A stretch of 60,637 bases of DNA from Sideroxydans sp. (GCA_024636935.1 JAGXGC010000031.1:1-60637); one strand, 5' to 3'; positions 1-10,558 are shown, counted from the first letter of the stretch. Numbers and translations are program-made. The notes: generated by a model not told the origin, from the letters alone.

Positions 1-124
1 CCACCCATTTGCGGACAATCGATTCGTCTATGTCAAAGAAATGACCAGTCTTGCGACTTCCATGCCCCTTTGAAAGATGGTGCTTAACAACTTCTAACTT
101 GAACTCCGTTGAATACTTGGCCAT
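1..124 (-). CDS. IS3-family transposase OrfA, N-terminal part
   Basis: The first 41 codons of a transposase helper protein are visible, starting at the ATG at 124 and running off the left edge. The peptide begins MAKYSTEFKLEVVKHHL and continues with a short basic turn and a second helix (FDIDESIVRKW), the usual shape of the helix-turn-helix in IS150/IS2-type OrfA proteins that bind the element ends. In this family OrfA is followed by OrfB, and a programmed frameshift gives the active transposase. Whether this copy is intact cannot be judged here. Confidence 0.8.
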   Translation of the reverse strand, partial: MAKYSTEFKLEVVKHHLSKGHGSRKTGHFFDIDESIVRKWV

Positions 125-133
125 AAAAAAATA

Positions 134-171
134 CACCCCAGTTGTTGGACTCTTGTCCAACTTCTGGGGTG
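134..171. repeat. Near-perfect hairpin at the IS end
   Basis: CACCCCAGTTGTTGGAC (134-150) pairs with 155-171 with two mismatches across a 4-nt loop. It overlaps the IS terminal sequence and lies 20 bp beyond the stop codon of uppP, so it may also act as the transcription stop for that leftward operon. Role inferred from position only. Confidence 0.6.
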
Positions 172-191
172 CAGTTCAAAAGCGGGCTTTT

Positions 192-1016
192 TTACGGATG
201 TGACCAGTTCACCGCGCCGGTATAGGCACTGAGCAGCACCACCAAGCCGAATACGATGCGATACCAGGCGAACACCACGAAGGTATGGTTAGAGATGAAG
301 CGAATGAAGCCGCGCACCGCCCACATCGCCGAAATGAACGAGAACACAAAACCCACTGCAAACACCGGAATATCAGACGCATGTAGCAGCGTCCAATTCT
401 TGTACAGGTCATAAGCCGTCGCCGCGAACATCGTCGGGATCGCAAGAAAGAACGAGAACTCCGCCGCCGTCTTGCGCGACAAGCCAAAGATCAAACCGCC
501 CATGATGGTCGAGCCAGAACGTGAAGTGCCGGGAATCATCGCAAGTGCCTGTGCAAAACCCACTTTCAATGCATCCGGCCAGCGCATGTCATCTACAGAC
601 TCGATACGGGGATGGTAGGCACGCTTCTCCACATACAGAATGATGAAACCACCCACGATCAGCGCCGTCGCGACCGTGATCGGGTTGAACAACAAAGCCT
701 TGATAGTCGAATGGAACATCAGACCCAGCACCGCCGCCGGTAGGAAGGCAATGAACAGCAAGGAAACGAAACGCTGCTCGACTGGATCAGTCTTGATGCC
801 ACGCACCGTGCGCATCAAACGTTCGCGATAGTCCCAGCAAACCGCCAGAATTGCAGCCAACTGGATCACGATCTTGAACACCTTGCTCGTCTCATCGTTA
901 TAACCGATCAGATCACCGATGATGATCAAGTGTCCGGTAGAAGAGATAGGCAAAAATTCAGTCAGGCCCTCGATGATGCCGAGAAAAGCCGCTTTCAACA
1001 GAAGCACAATATCCAT
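192..1016 (-). CDS. uppP: Undecaprenyl-diphosphate phosphatase
   Basis: UppP (BacA) removes one phosphate from undecaprenyl pyrophosphate in the inner membrane, recycling the lipid carrier used for peptidoglycan and O-antigen units. The protein is 274 aa, the family's normal size, and nearly all hydrophobic helices. Both signature motifs are present: [14 protein letters not shown] near residues 15-28 and [10 protein letters not shown] near 161-170. The ATG at 1016 is chosen over an upstream in-frame start because the protein then begins [10 protein letters not shown] like its homologs and AGGA lies just upstream. It is the last gene of a three-gene leftward unit, 7 bp after the DUF1289 gene. 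Confidence 0.95.
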   Translation of the reverse strand: MDIVLLLKAAFLGIIEGLTEFLPISSTGHLIIIGDLIGYNDETSKVFKIVIQLAAILAVCWDYRERLMRTVRGIKTDPVEQRFVSLLFIAFLPAAVLGLMFHSTIKALLFNPITVATALIVGGFIILYVEKRAYHPRIESVDDMRWPDALKVGFAQALAMIPGTSRSGSTIMGGLIFGLSRKTAAEFSFFLAIPTMFAATAYDLYKNWTLLHASDIPVFAVGFVFSFISAMWAVRGFIRFISNHTFVVFAWYRIVFGLVVLLSAYTGAVNWSHP

Positions 1017-1023
1017 TTGGGTC

Positions 1024-1242
1024 CTAAGTAGATTTCTGGGCCGACTGCTCCCACTGTTCCATCGCAATGCGTCGATTCACATCACGCCGTTCCTCTTCGC
1101 TCATCCCCACCCAGCGAATGACCTCGTCAAACGTACGCGAACAGCCACGACACACCTCGTCGCCCATTACTGTCGAGCAATGACCGATGCAAGGGGATTC
1201 AGCAGTGATGTCTTGAGGAAGGTGAGGGAGGGAAGAATTCAT
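1024..1242 (-). CDS. DUF1289 small Cys-rich protein
   Basis: This 72-aa protein belongs to the DUF1289 family: short proteobacterial proteins with four conserved cysteines, often suspected of binding an Fe-S cluster or zinc. The core reads [17 protein letters not shown] followed by TFDEVIRW, and the Arg/Glu-rich tail ([11 protein letters not shown]) is also typical. The family's function is not established. It sits between the YkgJ-like gene (9 bp upstream) and uppP (7 bp downstream) and is probably co-transcribed with both. Confidence 0.85.
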   Translation of the reverse strand: MNSSLPHLPQDITAESPCIGHCSTVMGDEVCRGCSRTFDEVIRWVGMSEEERRDVNRRIAMEQWEQSAQKST

Positions 1243-1251
1243 GGCGCGGGA

Positions 1252-1512
1252 TTATACCCGCGGGCAGGTCGCCTGCTCCAAACGTGTCAGCCAAGCCAAC
1301 GCATCCTCGCGCGACTCACCACACATCTCTGCCGAAGGCTGCAAGCCGCCACAGAAAGCAGGGCGCTCGGGCTTGCCGAACACCTTGCAGCCAAGATGCT
1401 CATCCAGCTGCACACACGGCACACCAGCGGGTTTGCCATTCGGCATGCCGGGCAGCGGGGAAGTGATGGAGGGTGCGATGCAGCAGGCGGCGCAGGAGGG
1501 GCGGCAGTTCAT
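1252..1512 (-). CDS. YkgJ-type cysteine cluster protein
   Basis: This is an 86-aa protein starting at the ATG at 1512 ([11 protein letters not shown]). It carries the YkgJ/UPF0153 pattern: a CxxxCxxCC cluster at the N-terminus and three later cysteines (PCVQLD, GCKVFG, FCGGLQ) that are thought to chelate zinc or iron. Function in the family is unknown. An in-frame start at 1623 exists, but the added residues resemble non-coding sequence and would overlap the promoter of the divergent methylase. It heads the leftward ykgJ-DUF1289-uppP unit. Confidence 0.8.
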   Translation of the reverse strand: MNCRPSCAACCIAPSITSPLPGMPNGKPAGVPCVQLDEHLGCKVFGKPERPAFCGGLQPSAEMCGESREDALAWLTRLEQATCPRV

Positions 1513-1548
1513 ATGGCGGTAGATTTCAATTAGTTGGACGTAGTTTAC

Positions 1549-1583
1549 AGTCAATCTTGACTGGGCAATTAAAATGCCATAAT
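1549..1583 (+). promoter_or_regulatory. Candidate methylase promoter with palindromic operator
   Basis: A perfect 14-bp palindrome, AGTCAA-N2-TTGACT (1549-1562), has its right half as the -35 hexamer TTGACT. A CATAAT box (1578-1583) follows after 15 bp. The methylase starts 28 bp further on. Cytosine methylases of the EcoRII/SsoII type use an N-terminal HTH to repress their own gene, and this methylase has such a domain, so the palindrome is a good candidate site. Assignment is inferred. Confidence 0.5.
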
Positions 1584-1610
1584 GTCCACAAAAATTCCCA
1601 GAGGCAGAAT

Positions 1611-2885
1611 ATGACCCCCCCAATCACATTGGTAAGCGATCAAGATTTGGCGCTGACCTATTTAACCGAAGCACGTAAACACCATACACAAGCAGCCATA
1701 GCCAAACATTTGGGAGTTGGTGTGCGCACCATCGGACGATGGGAAGCGCGACAATCCAATCCGCCGGCATACCTTGCGCACGCCCTGCAGCAATTACTGC
1801 CATTTGGCGAAGAAAGTCCTGCTGGAGCGTTTGATTTCATCGACTTGTTTGCAGGCATCGGTGGCCTGCGCAAGGCATTCGAAAGAATCGGCGGCAGATG
1901 CGTATACACCAGCGAATGGGACAGCTATGCGCAAAAGACCTACGCAGAGAACTTCCGTGATCGTCATCCTATTGCAGGAGACATCACAGAAGTTGAAGCT
2001 GCAGATATCCCCGACCATGATGTATTGCTGGCTGGTTTTCCTTGTCAGCCATTTTCTATTGCCGGAGTATCAAAGAAAAATGCACTGGGCAAAGCACATG
2101 GTTTTGCTTGTGAAACACAAGGCACATTGTTCTTTGACGTAGCTCGCATCATCGACGAAAAGCGCCCGCGCGCATTCCTACTCGAGAATGTTAAGAACCT
2201 TGTTTCGCATGACAAGGGCCGAACCTTTGATGTCATCCGGCGTACCTTAACTAAGGACCTGGGATATCACATTTATTATCGAGTCATAGATGGTGCACAT
2301 TTTGTTCCGCAGCATCGCGAGCGCATTCTAATCGTGGGCTTCCGCGAACCAGTAGCATTTGATTTTGATGCGTTGCCATTGCCGCCTAAAGGTCAGCGAA
2401 GACTCAAGGACATCTTGCATAAAACTGATGGCAACGAACCTAAACTGCCATGGGACGAAGATAGGTTCTTTGACCATAAGAAAAAGAAGATACAAGATAA
2501 ATACACCCTAACCGACAACCTCTGGCGCTACTTGCAGAATTACGCAGAGAAGCATCGCGCTAAAGGGAATGGGTTCGGATTTGGCTTGGTTAAACCAGAC
2601 GATGTAACACGCACCTTATCAGCACGCTATTACAAGGACGGTTCGGAAATTCTTGTGTATCAGGGCGAGCGAAAGAATCCACGTCGATTGACGCCAAGGG
2701 AGTGCGCGCGACTGATGGGCTATCCCGACACGTTCAGAATTCCTGTGTCAGATACTCGTGCATATAAGCAATTTGGAAATTCAGTTGTTGTTGATGTTAT
2801 GGCCCATGTGGCCGCATTGATGAAACCGGTTCTGGAAGCTGAAACAATGGAGCCAGAGCTACCACTTGGATATGCATATGCATAA
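1611..2885 (+). CDS. DNA (cytosine-5)-methyltransferase, Dcm/EcoRII/SsoII type
   Basis: This 424-aa enzyme transfers a methyl group from SAM to C5 of cytosine, protecting host DNA from the endonuclease encoded downstream. Visible motifs are DLFAGIGG (about residue 77, SAM binding), [11 protein letters not shown] (about 141, with the catalytic Cys), ENVKNL (about 192) and the C-terminal QFGNSV. The stretch NGFGFGLV...[15 protein letters not shown] closely resembles the target-recognition part of E. coli Dcm, M.EcoRII and M.SsoII, so a CCGG, CCWGG or CCNGG-like site is likely (inference). Residues about 18-50 form an HTH ([19 protein letters not shown]). The ATG at 1611 follows an AGAGG Shine-Dalgarno; longer in-frame starts run into the divergent gene. 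Confidence 0.92.
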   Translation: MTPPITLVSDQDLALTYLTEARKHHTQAAIAKHLGVGVRTIGRWEARQSNPPAYLAHALQQLLPFGEESPAGAFDFIDLFAGIGGLRKAFERIGGRCVYTSEWDSYAQKTYAENFRDRHPIAGDITEVEAADIPDHDVLLAGFPCQPFSIAGVSKKNALGKAHGFACETQGTLFFDVARIIDEKRPRAFLLENVKNLVSHDKGRTFDVIRRTLTKDLGYHIYYRVIDGAHFVPQHRERILIVGFREPVAFDFDALPLPPKGQRRLKDILHKTDGNEPKLPWDEDRFFDHKKKKIQDKYTLTDNLWRYLQNYAEKHRAKGNGFGFGLVKPDDVTRTLSARYYKDGSEILVYQGERKNPRRLTPRECARLMGYPDTFRIPVSDTRAYKQFGNSVVVDVMAHVAALMKPVLEAETMEPELPLGYAYA

Positions 2886-2895
2886 GGAGGCTGCG

Positions 2896-3090
2896 ATGAG
2901 AAAAGGACAGATAGTCAGATTCAAAGAGTTCGTTGATGCAGGTGATAAAGAGCTGCGTATGGTCGTCCTAGAAGATGAGGATGGCGGACGAGTTCTAGTA
3001 GAGGCGCTTGCTGGAATGAACCTCAACCCAACTTACCGATATAACAAACTTGAATTAGAAATTTGCGAGCAGGCGCATATTGGCCATTAG
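2896..3090 (+). CDS. 64-aa protein of unknown function inside the RM operon
   Basis: Starts at the ATG at 2896 behind an excellent AAGGAGG Shine-Dalgarno (2884-2890), which itself overlaps the end of the methylase gene. The protein begins MRKGQIVRFKEFVD and is rich in acidic residues (VVLEDEDGG), with predicted short beta strands and no HTH, cysteine cluster or membrane segment. It is not a C-protein controller by its sequence. I do not recognise a family. Its place between methylase and endonuclease suggests a role in the RM unit such as dosage control, but that is a guess. Confidence 0.75.
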   Translation: MRKGQIVRFKEFVDAGDKELRMVVLEDEDGGRVLVEALAGMNLNPTYRYNKLELEICEQAHIGH

Positions 3091-3206
3091 CCAATACGTT
3101 GAATGAATACGTTGCTGCTCTGTAGGTAAATGGCTCTGTGCCAGAGCGCACAGATATCATTGGTGAAGATGGGCAGTGCAATCTGTCTTGGTAACTAAGG
3201 GGAACT

Positions 3207-4511
3207 ATGTTTTCTGATATTGCAGATCTACTCAATCGCTTTGCTGCGCTCGGTGCTGTGCGAGTATTCTGCAAACCGCTTGCTGAAAATGACAATAGCA
3301 AACAACAAATCTACCTAGGTTCAAGCCTTGAAGTGGTTCAGATGTTTCCTTTCCAAGAGATAGAAGCAACTGAGAATGGGAAAGACAGCACCTATAAAGC
3401 CAAGCTAGATTTTCATTGGATTGGCAAAGATTTCTCCGAACGCGCAACTGGTGCGCAGTTGATTTTGTATCCGCAATATCCAGAAGTCCGCTTGTCAGGA
3501 TTCCTGAGGGGTTGTTCACATGCACCCAACGAACAATTACGTCCAATTCCTAAAGAGGCGCGTCAATTCAACAACGGGCCGGATGGCCGAATACTGTTTT
3601 TCGGGATAACGAGAAATGGTGAAACTCTGGCATTTCTTGCAAATTCTGGTAGCGCAGTGGCAAATGAGTTTCGAAGCAAGCATGCGAAAGGCCAGTACCT
3701 TCAGGAAAGCATATTTTTCAATATGCCATTGCTTGGGAGGGATTCCAAAACCGTTCTGCTCGAGAAGTTGGCGGAGATCAAGAATGGCGGCTGGCAAGCA
3801 TCTATAAGACTGAATAAGGCCGGAAAGGTGATGCAGTACAAAGCCAGAAATGGCGGTGGATATACTTTGGAAGCATTGCTTGGAATTATTCCAAATGGCC
3901 GCTCCGAACCCGATTTCATGGGTTGGGAGTTGAAGGCTTACAGTGGTAGCCGGATCACATTGATGACTCCTGAACCAGATGGTGGCCTGTATGGTGATGA
4001 AGGAGTGAAGGCTTTTGTCCGGAAATATGGAGCGCCCAGTGGAAACGATACGTTGTATTTCACAGGGACACATCGCGCCAATAATCGGAATGCAAAGACA
4101 GGGTTGACGCTATCAGTGCGTGGATTTAACCCAACCCGAAAGATAATTGAGGACGTGAGTGGGGCGGTGGAGTTGTTGACTGATGGCGGTCATTGCGCGG
4201 CAGCATGGTCATTCGGCGACTTGATGGTTGGCTGGAACAAGAAACATGCACAAGCAGCATATGTGCCCTACGAAAGCGAGAAAGTTGGAGAAGCGGCCTA
4301 TCGATACCTGAGTCCTACGTTGTTGGGGGAAGGGACGGACTTCAATCGCTATCTGTCAGCGCTGAGCGAGGGATTGGTAATTTTTGATCCGGGGTCGAAG
4401 GTAATGAATGCGAGCGGCCCGAAGTCTACAGTCAAAGCTCGAAGCCAATTTCGAATGTCAGTAAAGAATTTAGCACATCTTTACCATAAGTTTGGACCGG
4501 AAGATTTTTGA
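3207..4511 (+). CDS. MvaI/BcnI-family type II restriction endonuclease
   Basis: This 434-aa protein carries the MvaI/BcnI active-site pattern D-x4-E-x-K in the segment DFMGWELK (Asp236, Glu241, Lys243), followed by the conserved-looking ITLMTPEPDGG and YG stretches. Characterised members MvaI and BcnI cut CCWGG and CCSGG as monomers. Those are about 250 aa, so this protein has an N-terminal extension of roughly 180 residues that may recognise DNA or mediate oligomerisation. The ATG at 3207 follows AAGGGG. It lies 116 bp after the 64-aa gene and is the last gene of the RM unit. The pairing with a Dcm-like methylase fits a CCNGG-type target, which is inferred. Confidence 0.85.
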   Translation: MFSDIADLLNRFAALGAVRVFCKPLAENDNSKQQIYLGSSLEVVQMFPFQEIEATENGKDSTYKAKLDFHWIGKDFSERATGAQLILYPQYPEVRLSGFLRGCSHAPNEQLRPIPKEARQFNNGPDGRILFFGITRNGETLAFLANSGSAVANEFRSKHAKGQYLQESIFFNMPLLGRDSKTVLLEKLAEIKNGGWQASIRLNKAGKVMQYKARNGGGYTLEALLGIIPNGRSEPDFMGWELKAYSGSRITLMTPEPDGGLYGDEGVKAFVRKYGAPSGNDTLYFTGTHRANNRNAKTGLTLSVRGFNPTRKIIEDVSGAVELLTDGGHCAAAWSFGDLMVGWNKKHAQAAYVPYESEKVGEAAYRYLSPTLLGEGTDFNRYLSALSEGLVIFDPGSKVMNASGPKSTVKARSQFRMSVKNLAHLYHKFGPEDF

Positions 4512-4534
4512 TGGGCACTTCAAACGATAAATAG

Positions 4535-4557
4535 AAAGGGCCGCAATGCGGCCCTTT
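4535..4557. terminator. Bidirectional hairpin between endonuclease gene and thiC
   Basis: AAAGGGCCGC (4535-4544) pairs perfectly with GCGGCCCTTT (4548-4557) over a 3-nt loop. It lies between two converging genes, and the A/T-ended stem suits termination in both directions. Confidence 0.85.
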
Positions 4558-4580
4558 CGTCATTCAGAGCTGCGAGCAGC

Positions 4581-6565
<1,985 letters not shown>

Positions 6566-6647
6566 GGAAGGTACTGGAAACAGGGGTGAAATACAAGCTT
6601 TGACCCCATTGGAAGAGGTGCTATGGCCTATTCGGCCCGATAAGTGA

Positions 6648-6959
6648 TCAGTATTCGCCCACAACTTTGTCTAGCGCCGGTTTGATCTTGGAGCGATCAG
6701 CAATACTTAGTTTGGCGATAGGCGCTTTGAGTCTGGAAGTGTCGATGGCGAAGATCTCGTTGGTGGACAGCACGAAGTTTCCGTACTCTCCTGCCCCGAC
6801 CAACGGTGCCATGATCTCAACGGGTGGCGTATTGGCGCGCAATGGAATAACAACCGTCGTGCCCGTTCGATTGGTGATGTGATCATTCTGTACAGAAACT
6901 AGATACGGAATCTCAACCTTCTTTGTGCCGGGATTAGGGTAGATATCGAATTGCGCCAC
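6648..6959 (-). CDS. ccdB: CcdB-type toxin
   Basis: A 103-aa protein matching the CcdB toxin in size (about 101 aa) and layout: N-terminal MAQFDIYPNPG, then PYLVSVQNDHITNRTGTTVVIPL, and the conserved-type C-terminus ending in LDKVVGEY in place of the classic Trp-Gly-Ile. CcdB proteins poison DNA gyrase by trapping the GyrA-DNA complex. The characteristic C-terminal Trp-Gly-Ile of F-plasmid CcdB is not seen, so gyrase poisoning here is not assured. It follows the antitoxin gene by 3 bp, the usual antitoxin-first order. Confidence 0.9.
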   Translation of the reverse strand: MAQFDIYPNPGTKKVEIPYLVSVQNDHITNRTGTTVVIPLRANTPPVEIMAPLVGAGEYGNFVLSTNEIFAIDTSRLKAPIAKLSIADRSKIKPALDKVVGEY

Positions 6960-6962
6960 GAC

Positions 6963-7214
6963 TCAGATCCGGTCGAATTCAGTGCCAGCCAAACCTGTTT
7001 TCGCGATGCTCTTCCCGTGCGCTTCAAGGGCATCGGCATTACGTTCCGCCCAAGTACGATTCTCAAGTTGATCCAGCATTCGGGCGAGCAATTGTTCTGC
7101 TTGGGCTGAAAAATTGACTTGCTGCTTGTACGGCTCAAGACGATCCAATAGCCCTTGGTCTATGGATAAAGAAAGCCGGCCTTTTTTGACCGCTGTGGGG
7201 GATTGGGTTTGCAT
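6963..7214 (-). CDS. ccdA: CcdA-type antitoxin
   Basis: An 83-aa protein with an N-terminal ribbon-helix-helix-like segment (GRLSLSIDQGLLDRLEPYK) that would bind the operator, and a C-terminal tail WAERNADALEAHGKSIAKTGLAGTEF resembling the disordered CcdA tail that wraps and neutralises CcdB. It starts at the ATG at 7214. Downstream of it ccdB follows after 3 bp. Inverted ACGCAT half-sites upstream are a candidate autoregulatory operator. Confidence 0.9.
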   Translation of the reverse strand: MQTQSPTAVKKGRLSLSIDQGLLDRLEPYKQQVNFSAQAEQLLARMLDQLENRTWAERNADALEAHGKSIAKTGLAGTEFDRI

Positions 7215-7250
7215 GATGGCTACGCCGATTCGAATGGGGTGTGCACAATC

Positions 7251-7282
7251 ATACGCATGATTATGCGTACGTCAAGACGCAT
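7251..7282. promoter_or_regulatory. Candidate ccdAB operator
   Basis: A 7-bp inverted repeat, TACGCAT (7252-7258) and ATGCGTA (7263-7269) with 4 bp between, is followed by a third ACGCAT half-site at 7277-7282. It lies 37-68 bp upstream of ccdA. CcdA/CcdB complexes bind repeated short palindromes upstream of their own genes, so this cluster is a reasonable operator. Inference from position and symmetry. Confidence 0.6.
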
Positions 7283-7283
7283 G

Positions 7284-7310
7284 AAAAAGGGTCGCCAGCC
7301 TTGGCGACCC
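7284..7310 (-). terminator. Rho-independent terminator after ppsA
   Basis: On the minus strand, GGGTCGCCA and TGGCGACCC (7302-7310 with 7289-7297) form a perfect 9-bp stem with a 4-nt loop followed by TTTTT (7284-7288). It would end the leftward rnf-PFOR-ppsA transcript before the ccdAB promoter. Confidence 0.9.
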
Positions 7311-7388
7311 TGTGGAATAAAGGCCCGACACCTCCGCCGAGGAGAGAGGGAGAGAGAAGCGGAGGGACGGGCTAACTGGGTGGACGGC

Positions 7389-9755
7389 CTACTTCGCTTG
7401 GCCCAGCTTGCGCCAGGTTTCCAGCAGGGTGTCCGGGTTGAGTGACATGGTTTGGATGCCTTCTGCCATCAGCCATTGCGCGAAGTCGAAGTGGTCTGAC
7501 GGGCCTTGGCCGCAGATGCCGACGTATTTATCCAAACGGTTGCAGGTGCTGATCGCCATTGAGAGTAAGGCCTTCACCGCGCCGTCGCGTTCGTCAAAAC
7601 GGTCGGCCACCAGACTGGAGTCGCGATCCAGACCCAGCGTGAGCTGCGTCAGGTCGTTGGAGCCGATGGAGAAGCCGTCGAAGTATTGCAGGAACTCTTC
7701 GGCCAGCAGTGCGTTGGACGGGATCTCGCACATCATGATCAGACGCAGACCGTTCTCGCCACGCTTGAGGCCGTTCTTCTCCAGCATCTCGACCACTTCT
7801 TTTGCTTCTTGCACGGTGCGCACGAAGGGGATCATCAGTTCGACGTTGGTGTAGCCCAGTTTTTCGCGTACACGTTTCATGGCGCGGCATTCCAGCTCGA
7901 AACAATCGCTGAAGTTGGCGGCCACATAACGACCCGCACCGCGGAAGCCGATCATCGGGTTCTCTTCCATCGGCTCATAGATCTCGCCGCCCAGCAGCTT
8001 GCGGTATTCGTTCGACTTGAAGTCGGACATGCGCACGATGACTTTCTTGGGCCAGAACGCGGCGGCCAGCGTGGCCACACCTTCGACGATCTTCTCCACG
8101 TAGAACTCGATCGGATCGGCATAACCGGCGGAACGTTTCATCACTTGCTCGTGCAGCTTGCCCGGTAGGCGGTTGTGTTCCAACACGGCCTTGGGGTGGA
8201 TGCCGATCAGGTTGTTGATGATGAATTCCAGACGGGCCAGACCGACACCGGCAGAGGGTAATTGCGCGAACTCGAAGGCCAGGGTGGGGTTGCCCACGTT
8301 CAGCATCAGTTTCACAGGGATCTGTGGCAACGCCTGTTCGCTGTGCACGATCACTTCGAACGGTAAAGAGCCGTGATAGACGAAGCCGGTGTCGCCTTCC
8401 GCGCAGGACACGGTGACTTGCTCGCCGTCTTGCAGTTCGGTCGTGGCATGACCGCAACCGACGATGGCGGGGATGCCCAGTTCACGCGCGATGATGGCTG
8501 CGTGGCAGGTCCGTCCGCCGCGGTTGGTGACGATGGCAGCTGCTTTCTTCATCACCGGTTCCCAGTTCGGGTCGGTCATGTCGGTGACTAGGATGTCGCC
8601 AGCCTGCACCTTGTCCATCTCTTCCGGACCGGACACGAGACGCACTTTGCCTACGCCGATCTTTTGGCCGATGGCGCGGCCTTCAGCCAGCACATCGCCG
8701 CGCTGCTTCAGGCGATATTTCTCGGTGCCGCCGCCGTGGTTCGCGTTCGACTTCACTGTCTCGGGACGGGCTTGCAGGATGTACAGCTTGCCGTCGTTAC
8801 CGTCCTTGCCCCACTCGATGTCCATCGGACGACCGTAGTGCTGTTCGATGGATACCGCGTAGCGTGCCAGTTGCAGCACATCTTCGTCGGTGATCGAGAA
8901 GCTGTTGCGGTCAGCCACATCCACCGGCTCGACGCGGCAAGAGCGCCCTGCGGAACGTTGCTCGTCGAATACCATACGTTCGAGTTTGGAACCCAAGGTG
9001 CGGCGGACCACGGCGGGGAAACCGGCAGCCAGTTGTTGCTTGTGTACGTAAAACTCGTCCGGGTTCACCGCACCTTGCACCACCATCTCGCCTAAGCCGT
9101 AGGAAGAGGTGATGAACACTGCGTCCTTGAAACCGGACTCGGTATCCAGTGTGAACATCACGCCGGATGCGCCCACATCGGAACGCACCATGCGCTGCAC
9201 ACCGGCGGACAATGCCACTTCGGCGTGGGTGAAGCCTTTGTGCACGCGATAGGAGATGGCGCGGTCGTTGTACAGCGAGGCGAACACTTCGCGGATCGCA
9301 TGCAGGATGTTCTCGATGCCGTGGATGTTGAGGAAGCTCTCCTGTTGTCCGGCGAAAGAAGCATCGGGCAAGTCTTCCGCAGTGGCGGAAGAACGCACGG
9401 CAAAGCTGCCTTCACCACCTGCCACCAGTTTGTCGTAGTGGCTGCGGATGTCATCTTCCAGACGCTTGGGCAGCGGCGCTTCGACAATCCAGTTGCGGAT
9501 GGTGCGGCCCGCGTCGGCCAGCGCAGAGACGTCTTCGATGTCCAGCGTCGAAAGTTTTTCTTCGATGCGTTTATCCAGACCATCATTGGCGAGGAAGTCA
9601 CGATAAGCATCCGCCGTGGTGGCAAAGCCGCCCGGAACTTGAACGCCAGAAGAACTGAGATTGGAGATCATCTCGCCGAGTGAAGCGTTCTTGCCGCCTA
9701 CCTCGGGGATATCTGCGATACCCAGCGATTCGAATGGAATGACATACGGTTGCAT
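7389..9755 (-). CDS. ppsA: Phosphoenolpyruvate synthase
   Basis: PpsA converts pyruvate, ATP and water into PEP, AMP and phosphate, the entry step of gluconeogenesis from pyruvate. The 788-aa length equals that of E. coli PpsA (792). Order of domains: N-terminal ATP-grasp ([31 protein letters not shown]), the swivelling phosphohistidine domain with [21 protein letters not shown] (His near residue 416), and the C-terminal PEP/pyruvate barrel with [10 protein letters not shown] (Cys near 746). It starts 27 bp after the small Cys-rich gene of the rnf unit, with GAGGGAGAGAA upstream, and is probably the last gene of that transcript. This ties PEP formation to pyruvate made or used by the PFOR upstream. 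Confidence 0.97.
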   Translation of the reverse strand: MQPYVIPFESLGIADIPEVGGKNASLGEMISNLSSSGVQVPGGFATTADAYRDFLANDGLDKRIEEKLSTLDIEDVSALADAGRTIRNWIVEAPLPKRLEDDIRSHYDKLVAGGEGSFAVRSSATAEDLPDASFAGQQESFLNIHGIENILHAIREVFASLYNDRAISYRVHKGFTHAEVALSAGVQRMVRSDVGASGVMFTLDTESGFKDAVFITSSYGLGEMVVQGAVNPDEFYVHKQQLAAGFPAVVRRTLGSKLERMVFDEQRSAGRSCRVEPVDVADRNSFSITDEDVLQLARYAVSIEQHYGRPMDIEWGKDGNDGKLYILQARPETVKSNANHGGGTEKYRLKQRGDVLAEGRAIGQKIGVGKVRLVSGPEEMDKVQAGDILVTDMTDPNWEPVMKKAAAIVTNRGGRTCHAAIIARELGIPAIVGCGHATTELQDGEQVTVSCAEGDTGFVYHGSLPFEVIVHSEQALPQIPVKLMLNVGNPTLAFEFAQLPSAGVGLARLEFIINNLIGIHPKAVLEHNRLPGKLHEQVMKRSAGYADPIEFYVEKIVEGVATLAAAFWPKKVIVRMSDFKSNEYRKLLGGEIYEPMEENPMIGFRGAGRYVAANFSDCFELECRAMKRVREKLGYTNVELMIPFVRTVQEAKEVVEMLEKNGLKRGENGLRLIMMCEIPSNALLAEEFLQYFDGFSIGSNDLTQLTLGLDRDSSLVADRFDERDGAVKALLSMAISTCNRLDKYVGICGQGPSDHFDFAQWLMAEGIQTMSLNPDTLLETWRKLGQAK

Positions 9756-9782
9756 AACGTTCTCTCCCTCGTAATAAACCTA

Positions 9783-9974
9783 TCAATGATGATTGGCGCT
9801 GCTCACACAATGGCCGGAGCAACTGCTGCTACATCCGCCACAACTTTCTTCTCCTTCTTCACGCGCCGGGCCGAATTCCGGATGACGCGCCGCGAACCGT
9901 CTGGCTGCAGTTTGCACCGCAACCCAAAGCAATACCAGTGCAGGCATGAGCAGGATGGTGATGAGATATTTCAT
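9783..9974 (-). CDS. Small Cys-rich single-pass membrane protein (NqrM-like role?)
   Basis: A 63-aa protein with one N-terminal membrane helix (LITILLMPALVLLWVAV) and a C-terminal cluster SCGGCSSSCSGHC. It overlaps the end of rnfA by 4 bp, so it is translationally coupled to the Rnf genes. A small membrane protein with a cysteine-rich tail, NqrM, is required to mature the membrane iron site of the related Na+-NQR complex. By analogy this protein may help assemble the metal centre between RnfA and RnfE. It is not clearly a DUF539 member, so the role is inferred from position and architecture. Confidence 0.7.
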   Translation of the reverse strand: MKYLITILLMPALVLLWVAVQTAARRFAARHPEFGPAREEGEESCGGCSSSCSGHCVSSANHH

Positions 9975-10558
9975 CGCGCCACCCCGATTCCGCCAAAGCC
10001 CATGAAGGCCAGCGACAACAGGCCGGCCAGCATCAGTGACAATGCCGTGCCGTGCATCACGCTGGGCAGATTGGACAGGTTCAGACGCTCACGCACACCG
10101 GCCATCAATATCAGCGCCAGCGAGAAGCCCACACCGCCGCCCAAACTGAAAGCGACTGATTGGGCCAAGTCATAACCACGCGCGGTTTGGAACAGCGCGA
10201 TGCCTAGCACCGCGCAGTTGGTGGTGATCAGCGGCAGAAAGATACCCAGCGCACGGAACAGTGCGGGTGAGAATTTCTTCATGAACATCTCCACCAGTTG
10301 CACGGCGGAAGCGATCACGGCGATGTAGGCGATCAGGCGTAGGAACTCCAGATCGAAGTGAGTCAGCAGTTCATTCAGCGCATAGCTACACAGTGAGGCG
10401 ACCAGCATCACGAAGCTGGTGGCGATACCCATCGGCACGGCGGTCTCCAGCTTGCCGGACACGCCGAGGAAAGGGCACAGCCCGAGGAACATCGCCAGCA
10501 CCAGATTGCTGGAGAGCACGGTGATGATGAAGATCTGACCTAAGGTCTCATGCTCCAT
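9971..10558 (-). CDS. rnfA: Rnf complex subunit RnfA
   Basis: RnfA is an integral membrane subunit of the Rnf complex, which exchanges electrons between ferredoxin and NAD while moving Na+ or H+. The 195-aa protein has six hydrophobic segments and the family motifs SSNLVLAMFLGLCPFLGVS and PLITTNCAVLG; the cysteine in each is where RnfA and RnfE are thought to hold a shared membrane 2Fe-2S centre. It overlaps rnfE by 11 bp. Homology to NqrE is expected, but the gene neighbourhood makes it Rnf. Confidence 0.95.
   Translation of the reverse strand: MEHETLGQIFIITVLSSNLVLAMFLGLCPFLGVSGKLETAVPMGIATSFVMLVASLCSYALNELLTHFDLEFLRLIAYIAVIASAVQLVEMFMKKFSPALFRALGIFLPLITTNCAVLGIALFQTARGYDLAQSVAFSLGGGVGFSLALILMAGVRERLNLSNLPSVMHGTALSLMLAGLLSLAFMGFGGIGVAR

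Larger units (their letters stand above)
1..178 (-). mobile_element. IS3-family insertion sequence, left end only
   Basis: The outer end of an IS3-type element enters the window from the left. It consists of the start of an OrfA-like reading frame on the minus strand and, about 55 bp outside it, a terminal sequence beginning TGAACTGCACCCCAG when read from 178 downward. That end sequence and spacing are typical of IS3-family elements. The end also forms a hairpin (134-150 paired with 155-171, two mismatches). The other end and any target duplication lie outside the window. Confidence 0.75.

Noticed and set aside
7311..7388. Purine-rich stretch after ppsA as a functional element
   Set aside because: It shows GGAGAGAGGGAGAGAGAAG-like low complexity but no symmetry or conserved motif that I can defend.
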